A DNA stretch of 64,000 nt from Paraphysomonas bandaiensis (GCA_965644295.1 CBFFRP010000077.1:124001-188000); one strand, 5' to 3'; counted from the first letter of the stretch, positions 1-11,918 are shown. The notes: a model not told the origin generated them from the sequence alone. Program-made: numbers and translations.

Positions 1-1125
1 AAGCGCCTCTGCCCGCGCACACCTATCATATTCGACACAGTGGATGTACACTTCCTCAGAGAGATACGCAAGTTCGACCAGGAAAGGAATGCACTTCTCA
101 CCACACTACAAACTAGTGAAAGACATGCTGCGTTAAGTCGTCTGATGCAGATGGAGTCAAAGCTGATTACAATGACCGACAGAGAGATTAATCTAATGAA
201 GATTGCCAATATAACATACGTGGTGAGTGCCTCTGAATACGAGTTGATCCGTCAGAAAGCTCCAGAAGTGGATGTGCGGATTGTATCAAACATGTACCGC
301 CCACCTGTCAAATTTCTATATAGTGACCCGGTAATGCGTAACGGGGCTATATTTGTGGGGTCCATGTGTCACCCTCCTAATGTGGGTGCTGTGGAGTTCA
401 TCGTGGACGAGATTCTAAGTAACAAAACTTTTCCGTTTGGCTTCAAGATGCACATAGTTGTTTCTCGATCAGCGGAATGCCCAGATACGATTATTGAAAA
501 GGCTGCAGCGCATCGACTAGTCGAGCTGCATAGAGATATCTCCAACGAGGCGCTAGCAGATTTGCATGAACGCGTCAAAGTATGCCTTGCGCCAGTTAAA
601 TATGGTGCAGGGGTGAAAGGCAAGGTGAACTATGCACTGCTGCATGGAGTTCCTGTAATATCCACAGTCGTTGGGGCAGAAGGGATGTACTTAGTGGACG
701 GAGATAGCGTTATGATTGCAGACTCAGGACACGAGTTCTACACATCGTTAATAAAATTATACAGTGATGTTGAGCTCTGGCAGAAACTTCGCGCTGGGGG
801 ACTCAAGGTTATGCAGGAGCATTTCAGCGTAGATGTTGCTCGTCAAACGATACTTCAGAGCTTAAAAGATTTAAATATAGAAATGGACTCAAAATCATGG
901 ATTTGCCCGTATCGATCCCAATGCCCGTCACTGTTAAAACACGGGGGATTGACGGTCTTTCACTCGAATAAACCAGATAAGTTGTATGTAGGCGAGCCGC
1001 CGAAAGAAAAGATTGAATTCTTTAAGCTAGAATATATGTACCCATGGATAGTGAATAGGACAGCTATAAATGCAAAGAAGCAGAAAAAGTCGATTAGTAG
1101 AGCACTGAGAGGCAATGGAATGTAG
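1..1125 (+). CDS. Glycosyltransferase family 4, C-terminal part (5' end outside window)
   Basis: The reading frame is open from base 1 to the TAG at 1123-1125, so the start lies upstream and at least 374 residues are present. Early residues contain TVDVHFLRE, typical of bacterial-type GT4 enzymes. The GT-B C-terminal half is clear: GSMCHPPNVGAVEF near base 360, then APVKYGAGVKGKV near base 590 and GAEGM near 680, the sugar-nucleotide-binding region of the family. By family knowledge it transfers a sugar from a nucleotide donor to a glycan, lipid or protein acceptor; the acceptor cannot be inferred. About 90 residues follow the GT domain, with a CPYRSQCP cysteine pair and a lysine-rich end. 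No intron is seen in the part present. The donor-site motif resembles bacterial enzymes closely, so transfer is possible but untested. Confidence 0.85.
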   Translation, partial: KRLCPRTPIIFDTVDVHFLREIRKFDQERNALLTTLQTSERHAALSRLMQMESKLITMTDREINLMKIANITYVVSASEYELIRQKAPEVDVRIVSNMYRPPVKFLYSDPVMRNGAIFVGSMCHPPNVGAVEFIVDEILSNKTFPFGFKMHIVVSRSAECPDTIIEKAAAHRLVELHRDISNEALADLHERVKVCLAPVKYGAGVKGKVNYALLHGVPVISTVVGAEGMYLVDGDSVMIADSGHEFYTSLIKLYSDVELWQKLRAGGLKVMQEHFSVDVARQTILQSLKDLNIEMDSKSWICPYRSQCPSLLKHGGLTVFHSNKPDKLYVGEPPKEKIEFFKLEYMYPWIVNRTAINAKKQKKSISRALRGNGM

Positions 1126-1344
1126 TTAGTGGAATAAACGACGATATTTTTGACATTGTACCCTGCATATTAATTTTTAGGCCTCCCCAGAAAATTGGGC
1201 ACTTTGAGCTCGCTGTTTTTTACTTCAGTGGATGCGGGTGGCTGAGTCAACTTTTGACGATTGAAGGAGTTGAAACACTATCTTTAACTACTATTATATT
1301 TTATATTCTTAACTCAATGGCTTTAATTAAATCTTGTCAATCTA

Positions 1345-1456
1345 GATAGATTTCTACCTGTAGCTAAAACTACTACAAATTCTCATATCCTACTATGTAA
1401 CGCTACGAAAGCTGCTTGTGCGTCACCGCAAGCACCAAGGAGCAACCACATCCGCT
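1345..1456 (+). repeat. Dispersed repeat family A, copy 1
   Basis: About 110 bp shared with 25100-25185 (+) and, inverted, 57600-57725. The best conserved core starts at the ATATCCTACT block and includes CTTGTGCGTCACCGCAAG, which can fold as a short imperfect hairpin, and ends near GCAACCAC. Similarity fades outside this block. No target-site duplication or open frame is evident. The copy lies between the glycosyltransferase gene and a decayed gene. Its nature (SINE, MITE end or structured RNA) is unknown. Confidence 0.7.
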
Positions 1457-1875
1457 CTTTTATGTGAGGGAAGATCTCAACGGACGTGAGTCCTTGGAGT
1501 GCAGATGCGTTTGGTCAGGGGAGCGCCCTTGGGGTAGGGATCTGCAGGGCTTCGGGAGGCACATCTGAATTTGTGAGTCGAGTATTCCTAGCCTGAGATA
1601 CATGGGCGAGGGGGTAGATTGCGGCTTTGGCGTGTCTGGAGGCGGCGCGAGCTACGAGTTGGGCTAGCTGGCGGAGACGGCGCCGTGGTATTTCCACTTG
1701 TGTAGGGGTTGGGGGAAAGGTACACGTGTGGGGTAGTAGGTATCCTCGCTGCACCTAGAAGTCGAAGAACCAGCAGTTTCCGTCGTGTGCTTCTACGTTT
1801 CTGACATGTTCTGGGGGGGAGTCTATGTGACCCCTTGGGTGTCGTAACGTAGCGGCGGCTGCGGTATTGAATGAT
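1457..1875. other. Intergenic, GC-richer stretch, no gene seen
   Basis: Composition is visibly richer in G than the flanks (about 1500-1760), with runs such as GGGGTAGGG. Open frames here are short and have no recognisable protein character. It may be the 3' flank of the decayed gene that follows on the minus strand. Confidence 0.3.
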
Positions 1876-3133
1876 TTATTTGGCTGCAGCATAAAGCGGA
1901 TGGAGAAGATCGACAACTGCCTTTTCTAGAGTACGAAGTCCTCGCGAGTTTAAAGCACAGTTGTATTGCGCTCCAAAAACATTCTCTTGCTGGGCCTCAG
2001 AGATAGTCCCCGTCCAGAATCGTTCAACCTGCGGTATTGAGGTATTCCAGGCTCTGCTGGAGAGTCGCTTGAGAATGGCGGCACCATATTGGTAGAGTCG
2101 GGACTCGTTGTCGTTCCCGTAGTCTCTCATTGGTCTGAAAGGCAGATTCTCGTATCTGGGAGATGGAGTCGTGTGGACAATCAAGGCATATATGTTTGAG
2201 AAACAAGAGTCGAAAACCACAGCCAGAGCATGTGGCTTTGTTCAGATCTAGGCCATATTTCGTTTTTTAGTCCGGTTCCTACCAAAGCTGAAGGATTGTT
2301 CCATGTCAGGGCTGTATTGAGTATGCGCTGATCTGCCTCAATCCTCCAGAGCCAGTTTATGCAGAAGTAAAGCACCACTCTCTTTTCAGTAACCAAGTGC
2401 ACGATGATGATTATGACAGTAGATTTGGTCGCGAAGCGTAGTATCATTCTCAAGTGTCCATTGATTACAAAGGGTTTGGAAATCAATGATCATGTGGTAT
2501 GTGACGTACGGCCGGCGTGTTCAGAAAGATGCCAGGGCCATTTTCCGGACGTGACAATGCCTTCCATGGCGGCTCGGGCAACATAAATTTCACAGTAAGT
2601 GTAATTGTGACGGCCTAGCTTGCGGTCAACTTTAAACCAGTCACCGCCTTCAACCGTGTCTGCTATGTAAATTCCTTTGTTGTCATATGTCCATTCAGCT
2701 TCGTTAGTGGTGCGCCTCTCGGGGGGGTGGGAGCGGACCCAGATAATGTTCCTCTTGGTACACGTCTTATTAGTTGCCGCGATGCTCTCAAGGAAGACCT
2801 CTTTAGCACAATTCCCTAGCGCACGTCATGAGGAGGGCTTCCCCAGCTCTCATGCGAACAGCCTTACAATCAGTATTGGTAGGAATGTGGGCGGGGTGCT
2901 CGTGAGGAGAGTATGAGAGCTATGACAACTGCTAATAGTTTGTACGCAGAAGGGTTTGTGCCTGGTATATATCTCACAGGAGTCGTTAGGCATAGAATTA
3001 TAGCGCGACCGCATCCCCAATCACATTCCGGTGAAAGCCAAATGGCAGCCGCACCTTGACTGTCAATTGTACTAGAGTACCTAAAGCGACAAATCCCCAT
3101 ATTTCGATAATAGCTACAACAATTGTACACCAT
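1876..3133 (-). pseudogene. Decayed multi-frame gene of unknown function
   Basis: Coding-like stretches lie in order on the minus strand but in different frames. One at about 3133-2873 has a hydrophobic LLAVVIALILSS segment. One at 2838-2495 lacks a start and contains GIYIADTVEGGDWF. One at about 2512-2380 contains MIIDFQTLCNQWTLEND, one frame over from the previous stretch. The last, 2240-1876, contains YNCALNSRGLRTLEKAVVD and ends in TAA. Passing between them needs frame changes without convincing splice sites, so a disrupted gene is the best reading, though a multi-intron gene is not excluded. A segment around 2901-3002 is related to 18561-18664, so a small gene family may exist. No domain recognised. 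Confidence 0.4.
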
Positions 3134-3189
3134 ACTAAAAATTGTAGACGCCTGAGAATTCTTCTCATTGGCATGCTGTGTGTATTATA

Positions 3190-3620
3190 CGAGGTACATA
3201 ATCCTGATAATTACGACGTGACCCAAACTCTGAAAACACTGGGTGCCACTGCTCCAAATCACCTTTAGCATCAGATCGCAGTTTGAACTCTCCAGTAAAA
3301 TTCTTGGAGTATTACTGCAAATCCTGGTTTTAATGATGGGTCACTTGTACAACAGTGATTATGATCTTCCACATCAGAGAAAGGATGGAATACAAGTAGT
3401 AGTGTTTGATGATTTGATTTTAAAAGTTGATTAATCATTGCGGTTTCCCTAAAACTGTGTATTGGAAAGATAGTTTCTGTTCGAACCAATTTTTCAACTT
3501 GAATGTCTATATATATATGTCCGGTGTGTTGAACACAATTCAGGCCGAAAAATCATTATTCGAGACAAAATGGGGAAGATAAAAATGGTCTGCACTGATA
3601 TATATTTACTATTTATCACA
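3190..3620 (+). repeat. Dispersed repeat family C, copy 1
   Basis: Diverged but collinear similarity to 14400-14860 in the same orientation. Shared blocks include the CCAAACTCTGAAA / CCGAACCCTGAAA region, CACCTTTAGCA, the AAACTCTCC region, GTGTTT(G/A)ATGATTT, and near the end GAGACAAAATGGGGA. Copies differ by many small indels. No long open frame or terminal inverted repeat was found, so the class is unknown. Confidence 0.6.
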
Positions 3621-3757
3621 TAGGAACAACTAAACCAATAAGTAACGGTTCAGAATAATCACACATACATAATTATTCAATTCTTTTATCTGCTAATAAC
3701 CCTACTTGTAGTATGATTATCGAGAAACTCCATATATTTACTAGGCCAAGTAATACC

Positions 3758-5475
3758 CTACATTGAATTGTTCGTGCGGTCAATGCTTTCGTTCTCAATG
3801 GCATGTTCCCTTTCCACTATTTTCGCTTCACTAGTCAACGGTTCCTTACCATCAGTGGTTTGTATATCATACGTTTGTACTAAGACCTCTGCACCAGTTA
3901 AGCATGATGCTCCTTTTGAAGAGTTTTCCACCTCAAGAGTCATGTTCTCCGCATGACAGTCCCCGTCCGTGTCGTTGCCCTCAATGTTCAGATGAGCCTC
4001 CAACCCTCCCGTTGTACAACCACTCACATGAACATCCCGTAATGTAATCTCTACTTTAGTTTCGACTTCCTCCATCTTGCCCTTTATGCATGCTCGCTCC
4101 TCTTTCCTTCTCCTCTCGTACAACATCATATCTCTGACAAAGCCTTGGGCTTTCACACGTAAAACAGAAGCACCACGGAAGTGAGAACTCTGCAGCCACA
4201 ATGCCAGTGCCATAAAAGAGCTCGGCCAAATAGTAGCAATTCCATAGCTGCGAAATAGCATCAGCATTCCTAAGCAAAACCAATACTCCAGCCACCCCTC
4301 AGCTGTAACTGGTACAACACTTGTTTTCTCTTTCTTTGGTTTGTTAGAGGGTTGGAGGTCAACCACTGTACGTCCACTCTTGTAGGCCGGAAGCAATATA
4401 GCTACAATGACCACACCTACGCTAGCGATTCTAAATGGCATAAACATGAACATTACTGATATCAACACAGCTCCGCTGTCTTCCAATAATCCACGAATGG
4501 ACTCAACAATACTGCCTGGAATGCCAATGAATCGCATTGCTGTTAGTACACCGCCCAATGACGACCCAACATCAGCGGCAGGGATTTGGTTTACGTAGTA
4601 TTGTATAATGGGATGGGTCCATTCAAACACCAGGTCTGCACATACAGGGGACGCTTGTACCCACACAGCCACCTACACCACACATGAATAAGCATCACGC
4701 ATATACTGCAATATAGTGGACAACGCATAACAACAATTATATACTACAATACTGTACTCACCACCATCGCAAATTCGCGAAGAGTAGGAAGTATACGCAG
4801 AAGTATACCAGAAAATGGGACGATTTCAGAAAGAGTAGAACAGGTGAAGTACAGCGACAACACAATCCAAGTTACCAGTCGATCTCTGTAGGTGGAAGTC
4901 TTTTCCATCCGCACACTCTGAAACGTACGATACATCGGCGCAACTAGTGTAAAGAAAGGTAGCACACGAGGTGAGGACAACGGAAGAAGAAATTTATTCC
5001 CAAAGTAGGCTAGCAGGCCGGAAGCAGAGAAAAAAAGCACATGTGGTGCTACTCGAGCGGCAGTACGAGACTTTCGGGATATATTTTCTTCGAGTCGTTT
5101 CCATGCAGAATAAATACCTTTACGAAACAAGAAGAAAACTAATGCAGTGGTGATTATGAGAAGTTCGACGACAATATCCCAAAATCCTAACTGACTTCTA
5201 TGGAATTCAATGACGGCCGAACTACAGCTAACCAACAGAGGGAAACATAAGAACACTACTTTGAGAATAAAAATGATCAAGTAATATAAAACAGACGATA
5301 TTGCGTGTAGAAAGGCCAGAAAACTAACTATGAGTTCATATATAGACGCATAAAATCTGGAGAATATAATCTCATCGTATAGAGATGGATTCAGCACCAC
5401 AAACTCGTAGAGATGAGGAAAGCTATCTTGAAATCTTAAGATGACATCAAATACTTGGGAGTATGTGATAAGCAT
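3758..5475 (-). CDS. Multispanning membrane protein with charged C-terminal tail
   Basis: Two exons: 5475-4762 and 4672-3758, joined in phase 0 across an 89-nt GT-AG intron. I start at the ATG at 5475 because the open frame continuing upstream to 5865 is low-complexity, AT-rich and looks like promoter; the shorter form is about 542 residues. Exon 1 holds several hydrophobic helices (around LIVSFLAFLHAISSVLYYL, ELLIITTALVFFLF and VLFFSASGLLAYF). Exon 2 has two more hydrophobic blocks, then WLEYWFCLGMLMLF and HFRGASVLR. That last block is weakly reminiscent of the TB2/DP1/HVA22 (REEP) family that shapes endoplasmic reticulum, but this is only a suggestion. The final 130 residues are charged, coiled-coil-like, then acidic. 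It is divergent from the lysophospholipase gene at 5912. Confidence 0.6.
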
Positions 5476-5911
5476 TGTGGACTGTGCTGGCAGCAACAGA
5501 GATGTGTCAAGTCTATGACATCCTGTTCCTGGTGTTGTCACGGTGTTGATATTCACAATGAGAGCCGGAATACTCGTAGTGGTATATACAGTAGGTATAG
5601 TATACCGTATATACTGTACTGTACCTATATGACTATACAGTACCAGTATATATAGCATGTGGTGGAATACTGAAAATACCAAGGTACATCTATACACTCC
5701 ACATATACACAGTACTGGAGTACATACTCTGAAGGAGCAACATACATACATATACACACCATATGTATCTTCATCGAAATCGAAGTGAGTAATGGAAGTG
5801 TTTGCAGGCATGTCCAGCAGTATCAATATTCTATCGCACTGTACAGTGAAATTTCCTGGGATCACTTTACCCTCCTTATAGTTCTATTAGTACAGTGCCT
5901 CTATTTGTAGT
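5476..5911. promoter_or_regulatory. Divergent intergenic region, candidate bidirectional promoter
   Basis: Only 436 bp separate the proposed starts of the membrane protein (-) and the lysophospholipase (+). The region holds palindromic AT-rich blocks at 5580-5650 and GTACTGTAC and CAGTACCAG motifs at 5610-5640, plus CAGTACTGG near 5710. CAGTAC/GTACTG recurs in other divergent gaps of this window. Promoter function is inference. Confidence 0.35.
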
Positions 5912-8900
5912 ATGTTTGTATATATTCTCCTCTGCATTATTCTATTCACTATATCCTACTGGATCCTCTCCAAACCCTCCTCCTCCGAGGACAGGAAAAC
6001 TCCAACCACAGTCAAGCCCGTGCAGTCGTTTGATGATGGTTTACTAAGTGAAAGAAGGCTTCGTCCAGTCTATAATAAAATATCTAATAAAGTTGGACAA
6101 TCCTTTAAATGGCTCAAGAATAAAGCGAAGAATAAATTCGCATCTTCTGGGAGAACACGGGGAGATGGACTGAACAGCATTTTCTCTGAGACGAATGTAT
6201 TGGAGGGTCCATCACCGGTACAGTCTAATCTAGATGCTGCTATTGCGAGTGTTCGATCAGAGATACTAGACGCTCACCAGGAGTTCGCATTTGCTTCACT
6301 TTTTAAATGGGGAATATTTGAGGGTGCAGAGCTCTCGATTTTGAATGATTTATGTTCGAATGCGACACTAGTTTCTCGAAAAAAAGGTGATATGATTGTT
6401 GCTGAAAATGACACCAAAAGTGAACTATTATATGTGATCAAATCTGGTAGCTGTGAAATTTCATTTTTAATGCCTAATGGGTCACGTGAATCGGTATATG
6501 AACTCTCTGAGGGAAGTGTCGTAGCAAGCGTAGTGGATGTTATATCGTGGATTATACGTAGCGACGTTCGGCGGGAGATTGCTGTTCGATGTGCATGTGA
6601 CTGTGAGCTTGTAGCCATACCCTCACCCCGTGACGAGAAGGGGAGATTTCAGTCCCGGCTACACGCGACGTCATTTGCACGTATAGTACGTATGCTTTTG
6701 ATTCGATTCAACCGTACAACAATCACCACTGCACTCTTTTACCTTGGTCTTGCAGAACATTTTATCCCTTCTTTTCCTAGAATTCCTATCCCTGAGGAGC
6801 TTGTGGAACTATGCAAGAGCTCTTCTTGTGGAGGTAGATCAAGAGTCGGGTCAGAAGATGAACTGCTCATGAGTGATGTTTCTCATTCCCGGTCCGTGCT
6901 TTTGGTGAGAGAAGCAATTGCTGGTTTGCTTGGGGTTGATGCTTCGGACATAAATCTACCACAGTCGAGTACATCGGCATGTTCCCACTCGTCTTCTTCC
7001 GGGTTACGTCATGATGAGGAAGAGGAACTGGAGGATGGCGATAGAGAGAGTACACTGAGTATTCCCCCTCCGATTGCTATCACGAGAGCACTATCATTTG
7101 ATTCGACAATGGCTCAAGGAGGTGATACCACTCAGCGCATTTCGCAGGACTCGTACTACTCTTCACATGCACCTAGAGGTCAAGGCAGAAGTAAGTCAGG
7201 GCTCTGTATGATGGCTGCCGGTCAATCTATATTGGATGTTGACCCAGTGCCAGGCCTTTACGTCATTGTTTCTGGTCGAATCCAGATCCAGTTTTTAGGA
7301 ACGAATAACCTTAAACGCATGTCCAACCTCCATAAGCCGCGACGAAATGTTGCTCCCGTACAGGCACTGTTATCACAAACCTCCACTGGTGCCACTGCAA
7401 TCCTCAGCGAAGGAGAAGTAATTGGTCAAATCGCACTTCTCGCTGGTACAAGTTCAGAATGGTACGGACGACGGGATGGAAGTGCACCTCCTGTTATGAG
7501 TGTTATTGCTCTGGAGGACAGTTTTCTCCTCCGTGTGCCGGTGAAATCTTATGAGAAAGCCCTTGCAGCTCACCCTCAAGTAATATTCCATCTCAGTAGT
7601 CGAATTTTGTCTGCGTTGCCACCAATCATACGTCTATTTGATCTATGCACGAAATGGGTTCGTCTGAATGGCGGGGATGATATTGTCACGCGAGGACAGG
7701 GAGCTACTGGAGAACTGTATATAGTTCTGTGTGGACGCTTGCGGGTCGTTATCCGGCGTGGAGAAGAGGATGGTCACGAGTCAGACTTGAGAGAGGCATA
7801 TCCCAGGACGGACGGAGGCTATTTGGGTCGTACTGGAGACTGGGTTATAGGACGAGGGACCCTTATTGGGGACACTGAATTACTTACCGGCGAGCCATTT
7901 CGACACACAGTGCGAGCAATTAGACAGACAGCTTTGTCTCGTGTGCCTGTTAAGTTGTTGGACTTTTTGTCTCGAAACTACCCCATTATACTCACGTATA
8001 TCGTCAAGAATGTATCAGACAAGCAAGCTGCTGCCCTCTCTAGTACTATATCTCCTTCTATGCATCAGACTTCAGGGGGGATTGATGTTGTGTCTTCAAA
8101 AACTATTATGGTGTGTCCAATATCAGGCTCCGTACCTCTAGATCTTGTGTGTTCCACCCTTAGAATATGTCTTGAGCGATGTGTAAGAAAAGCATTGCTG
8201 GTTACTTCCAGTGATGCCGCGGCGGTATTTGGGGGAGTTCTTGATGGTCTATCGGAATATGAGCTTGTATTGACTGTGGGAAGTTGGATGCATCAAATGG
8301 AGTTGGATTATGATATCGTTATATATCAGGCTGATTGGACTCATAGTGCTTGGAATCGATTATGTGTAACACAGTGCGATGAGATTCTTCTCGTTGCCAA
8401 TGCACTTGATGATCCTGAGGTAATAAGCGATGGTACTACTAAGTGGCTTTTTGTAAGACCATATATATAGATTATATACCCACTAGAAGAGTGTCTTCAC
8501 ACTGAGAGTAAGTTAATTCCGAAAACACTTGTGATGCTTTTCGTAAACCCGGCGGAGGATGCCCATCCATCCGGCACTAGAAAATGGATAGAGAGGAGGG
8601 AAGGAGTCGAGAGACACGTTCATGTAAGCATTTGTTCGAGGTTCTGATTTATGAATTCGCTTTTTGATACTGTATCGATTATTTTTAGGTTCGATTGCAT
8701 ACAAGCAACCAGCGCTTTGACACGCATCACTATCGGTCTGATTTTAATCGCTTGGCAAGAATCCTTACAGACACAGCTGTGGGTGTTGTACTGGGGGGCG
8801 GAGGCGCACGGGGAATATCTCATATAGGGGTTCTTCAGGCACTAGAAGAGCGTGGGATACCAGTGGATATGATTGGTGGCACTTCTATAGGATCATTCAT

Positions 8901-10166
8901 TGGAGGATTATACTCCTGTGAACAAAGTGTTTTGAAAGTTAATCCTATAGCCAAATCTTGGGCCAGTAAACTAGCATCCCTGTGGTTTTATTTCGAAGGC
9001 AAGCATGTTGTTGCGTATGCGATGAAGTGTTGTTTTGTCTAATTTGTAGTGCATGTTATTCTTTCAGATCTCACGTTTCCAGTGACGTCCTACTTTAACG
9101 GTTACAATTTCAGCCGTGCCATTCGACATGTTTTCTCTGGTCGAAAAATTGAAGATTTCTGGCTGAATTACTTCTGTGTTACAACAGATCTTACTAGTCA
9201 CACTGAGCGTATTCATGTTAATGGTACAGCTTCACGGTATGTATACTCGATTCTTTAATAAAAACGTTGACACGTGTTGGTGCAGATATATACGGGCATC
9301 TATGAGTCTCGCAAACTTTTTGCCGCCTTTGTGTGACGTCGATCCCAGAGACAGCTCCTGCCACTACTTGGTAATATCGTAAGCTTTGATCCTTTCAAGT
9401 AAACTCTTTGTACTAGGTTGATGGTGGGTATGTTAACACTGTACCTGTGGATATTATGAAGTACAGGTCAGTAATTGTCACACTTACTTGTACCATAAAT
9501 ACACGTGGTATATATAAAGTAGACAATCGGAACGTATTTGAGTATCGTTGATATGGAAGAACTAAATGAATATGCCGTAGGTTTGGGGCCCGTGTTATTA
9601 TTGCTGTGGATGTGAGCGGTGAATGGTCACTTGCGGCGACTCATAACTACGGTGATTTTTTGAGTGGGGCTTCTGTTCTATTGTCACGATGGAACCCATT
9701 CAGTCAAGCGCAGAATGTACGGTGATACCATTATATGCCCAAGATATATAGAGTGTTATATCACGACCTTCATTTTCATATAGCCTAATATGAATTTTGA
9801 TATTAGGTTCCCTCAATGGCTGACATCGCCACACAAATTGCTTTTGTCTCTGCATGCCGTCAAATCCAACGAGTTAAAGGAATTGCCGATCTATATATCG
9901 TGCCACCAATTAATCAGTACTCTGTATTAGATTTTGGTAACTTCGAAGAGATTCGACAGGTATTATAGTATTACGCTTTATGTAGTTACTACTTTCATAT
10001 ATTGATGCGCTGGTTGTAGGTGGGACTAGATTATGGTCGAGCCTGTGTAGACGAGTGGTTAATGAATTTGGCGCCAGAGGAAGGGAAACCGAAATACAAG
10101 TGGATGAAAAGACGGACACATACGCAGTCTCAGTCTGGCATGCAGGGGGAAAATGTCCCTCATTGA
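5912..10166 (+). CDS. Neuropathy target esterase-like lysophospholipase (patatin fold, three cyclic-nucleotide-binding-type domains)
   Basis: Nine exons: 5912-8452, 8513-8623, 8689-8998, 9068-9236, 9286-9370, 9417-9466, 9581-9716, 9807-9959, 10020-10166; phases agree throughout, giving 1,233 residues (human NTE about 1,330). The N-terminus is one membrane helix ([14 protein letters not shown]). Three cNMP-binding-like domains lie near residues 130-230, 440-560 and 565-690. The patatin domain has GGGGARG at 920-926, the nucleophile in GTSIG (Ser950) and DGG (Asp1074), so the Ser-Asp dyad is intact. Late motifs VPSMADIA and [11 protein letters not shown] match the family C-terminal region. By homology it deacylates lysophosphatidylcholine or phosphatidylcholine at the ER. 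Intron 3 (8999-9067) has a GC donor (GAAG|gcaagc); the next four junctions are ordinary GT-AG. An in-frame stop at 8468-8470 lies inside intron 1 and is not the end. Confidence 0.93.
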
Positions 10167-10750
10167 ATAACATTAGATTACTCGGCCATAATGGGCGCAT
10201 TACAGTTAAGTTGTTATAGTTAGCGTTCAGGGTAGACCTTATAATGTAATTGAGTGTAAATATTATTTCAATGATGTGATGTATGTGGATTAGCTATTGC
10301 TCGGTTTGCGAAAGTTTGTCATAGTTCACTTCATACCATGGTTTCTACTAGAGTTTCTAGTACTTTATAATCTCCGTTCACACAGCAAAAGTGTATCATG
10401 TGGGACTACACACACACAGTGACGACAAAAGGAGTGGTAAATGGGATTTATTTCTTTTGTGGCCAGAGTGTGTGGTGTGTGGACTTATGATCAGACTACT
10501 GACTGCTGATATATTCACGAGATATTTGTGTGGTGTGATTTATGAGAAACACATAAAGAGATGTCTAGAGGCAAAGATCAGGAATGTTCGAAGGAAGATG
10601 TTAGAGGTACAAGAGCGTTGACTGAGATGATACCAGCTGAAATGTAGGGCTCTACTAGTTTGTCCAATTCGTTTTTTGGTGGTTGCATATCCGTCAGGTA
10701 AGTCTGTGAGGATGTGAAGATTCTACTCACAGCTTTGAATTGAGAAGGAG
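10167..10750. other. Intergenic, no gene seen
   Basis: Downstream flank of the lysophospholipase gene. Open frames on either strand are short and without recognisable motifs. Weak similarity to the region before 63530 suggests the following repeat may extend further upstream than drawn. Confidence 0.3.
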
Positions 10751-11012
10751 TGTTGAGTTTTGATGTTTGTGAGCAATTAAAGCTGCAGTTCAATTTTTTT
10801 AACTACGACCTTAAATCGAAGAATTTACAGTTGTGGTTAACTGTAATATAAAAACAATGTTATGATAGTTATTGTGGTAGTGAACTGAAATATGTTGACC
10901 CGTGTAAGTGACTATCTAAGATTGTATGAAAATAATTGGTAGTTGAATGTTGAGATAATATGAATTTGGCTAATGACGTAAATGATAAGTGATATTGATC
11001 ATAATTTATAAT
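10751..11012 (+). repeat. Dispersed repeat family B, copy 1
   Basis: Collinear with 63530-63775 in the same orientation. Shared blocks: TGTTGAGTTTTG, GAGCAATTAAA, GCTG(C/T)AGTTCA, GTGAAACTGAAATATGTTGACC-like sequence (this copy reads GTGAACTGAAATATGTTGACC in part), ATCTAAGATTG, and AAGTGATATTGATCATAA at the end. No terminal repeats or coding sequence were recognised. Confidence 0.65.
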
Positions 11013-11495
11013 TTAAGCATCGTTTGTATATCAAGTTTAGTTACTTTAGACTAGAACATCCGTAAAATGTCGAATCGTTTCATAATTACTACAACTACAA
11101 TTTCACTTACAAATAAGTACGAAATAATAAAATCGGCTTAGCGTTTAATCGACAATTTATGATAAGTAATAAGAAATGATGACACATGTCAATTTAACCG
11201 CAACAATGCCGAATACATCGCGGCTCCCTCCTTTGCAATTAACATTATATCATCCAGTTCAAGTAGTCACAGCACAGTTGTCTGTCATTAGACAAATGGA
11301 TGAAACTAGATCACTGTACACCAGTACAATGGGGTGGGTACGGGGTAGACCATCGTATAACATAAGGAGGGGTATATAATGCATGACATGTTGATTTTTA
11401 TTTATAATACATACACATATGAGGGAGTCGCGCATGTCCTGCAAGGATGGTGATGATCACAAGCTAATCGAACAAAATAAGTGCATACTGCAATG
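11013..11495. other. Intergenic, no gene seen
   Basis: AT-rich DNA between repeat B and the 3' end of the small membrane protein gene. A short open frame at 11176-11379 has no recognisable features. Confidence 0.3.
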
Positions 11496-11918
11496 CTATT
11501 TCACATCTTTCGTGGTATTACATTCCATGTTTGTCGACCAAAAATAATAGCCAACGAGCGATATAATGCATGTCATATATGGAGCAACAAGCTCGTTTGA
11601 AGCTGAAGTGGGGGCTAAGGATGCAATGTAACGTCCATTTACAGCAGTGGACAACCAGTCAAACACAGTCATTACAATATTCATTTTCAACATAAAGCCG
11701 AGTAATGTCCGACTCCCTTTAGGAATATTAAATACTACCGCAAACTGAATAATGGCAATGTAAACAAGCTTGTTGCCGAGCGCTCCAGCGGCCCACAGGA
11801 ACTCTGCAGGATCCACCGCAAAAAAGTTGAAATCAGCAAATAAATATATATAGCCTGATAAAAGGGAATGCAATGCAATTAAATAGAGACATATCACAGC
11901 AATAGTGGAGTCACTCAT
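11496..11918 (-). CDS. Small four-helix membrane protein, function unknown
   Basis: Intronless frame of 140 residues. Four hydrophobic segments are visible: around residues 5-27 (AVICLYLIALHSLLSGYIYL), 38-63 (AAGALGNKLVYIAIIQFAVVF), 70-92 (LLGFMLKMNIVMTVFDWL) and 110-130 (APYMTCIISLVGYYF). The spacing suggests four passes with short loops and a small polar C-terminal tail. I do not recognise the family. The gene is divergent from the hydroxylase-like gene; the ATG starts are about 520 bp apart. Codon content and hydrophobic periodicity support a real gene, but homologues are unchecked. Confidence 0.6.
   Translation of the reverse strand: MSDSTIAVICLYLIALHSLLSGYIYLFADFNFFAVDPAEFLWAAGALGNKLVYIAIIQFAVVFNIPKGSRTLLGFMLKMNIVMTVFDWLSTAVNGRYIASLAPTSASNELVAPYMTCIISLVGYYFWSTNMECNTTKDVK

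Noticed and set aside
5476-5865. N-terminal extension of the membrane protein to 5865
   Set aside because: Low-complexity Tyr/Thr/Cys-rich translation of an AT-rich palindromic region; more likely promoter DNA.
8453-8512. Stop codon at 8468-8470 as the end of the lysophospholipase gene
   Set aside because: It lies in a GT-AG intron; the spliced frame continues into the patatin domain with all catalytic motifs.
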